From assembly GCA_003554345.1 (NCBI GenBank), contig PWGE01000219.1:1-5104 (forward strand): a stretch of DNA of 5,104 nt. Direction: 5' to 3'. The notes under the pieces are model-generated. The model saw only the letters and a list, made by a program, of their open reading frames with translations. It made no database searches and was not told where the DNA came from. Source of the stretch: T1SED10-198M sp003554345 [NCBI: Candidatus Sumerlaeota bacterium]. Lineage in GTDB: Bacteria > Sumerlaeota > T1SED10-198M. Shown piece after piece: positions 5,070 to 5,104 of this stretch (its first letter is position 1; the number at the start of each line of letters is the position of its first letter). The position numbers and the translations under genes are program-made.

Positions 5070-5104
5070 TCCATGAGTGTATTTCTGCCTACCCGGGAGC
5101 GCCG

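Larger units (their letters stand above)
4689..5104. other. Non-coding region downstream of the operon, rich in short repeats
   Basis: These 416 bases contain no gene I can support; short open frames on both strands lack ribosome binding sites and resemble nothing I know. No hairpin followed by a T-run lies behind the last gene, so the operon's transcription stop is not identified. The stretch is AT-rich apart from the repeat units. It holds a perfect palindrome ATAGTACTAT at 4781-4790, a 7-base periodic tract, two different 9-10-base triplet arrays and a hairpin near the right edge, each listed separately. Confidence 0.75.

Noticed and set aside
5073-5104. ATG at 5073 opening a + strand frame to the window edge
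   Set aside because: There is no ribosome binding site upstream, and ten codons are too few to judge.

Overview
The window looks like a chromosomal segment of an anaerobic, moderately AT-rich bacterium, most likely a Clostridia-type Bacillota. The signs are a ferredoxin-dependent 2-oxoacid oxidoreductase, a two-gene SufBC-type iron-sulfur assembly pair, a DUF2156 protein of the kind common in Clostridia, strong GGAGG-type ribosome binding sites and tight gene packing. The lineage is an inference from gene content; I could not search databases.

Positions 1-4688 hold seven genes, all on the + strand, that read as one operon. In order they are: the 3' end of a 2-oxoacid:ferredoxin oxidoreductase alpha subunit (korA-like); its beta subunit (korB-like); a small GNAT acetyltransferase; a DUF2156 protein (phosphatidylglycerol lysyltransferase C-terminal-like fold); a SufC-like ATPase; a short SufB/SufD-like scaffold; and a small cytoplasmic sulfite-oxidase-fold molybdopterin protein. 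Four of the six junctions are 4-base stop/start overlaps (ATGA or GTGA). The other two gaps are 12 and 3 bases. No promoter or terminator is visible inside the gene block, and the operon promoter must lie upstream of the window.

The likely common theme is Fe-S and redox metabolism. KorAB is an Fe-S/thiamine diphosphate enzyme that reduces ferredoxin, and the SufC/SufB-like pair builds Fe-S clusters. The pair has no SufS, SufU, SufE or SufD beside it and the scaffold is short (311 residues), which fits the ancestral two-gene 'SMS' (SUF-like minimal system) type. The last gene keeps the molybdopterin-binding signature of the sulfite oxidase family but has Ser where the molybdenum-ligating Cys belongs.

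Positions 4689-5104 (416 bases) contain no convincing gene. They hold several short tandemly repeated motifs side by side: a 7-base periodic AGGAGAC-type stretch, a 9-base CNCGCNAAG triplet and a 9-10-base TTTCGTGNT triplet. There is also a hairpin near the right edge. The last dozen bases are abruptly GC-rich and may begin another repeat or a neighbouring gene.
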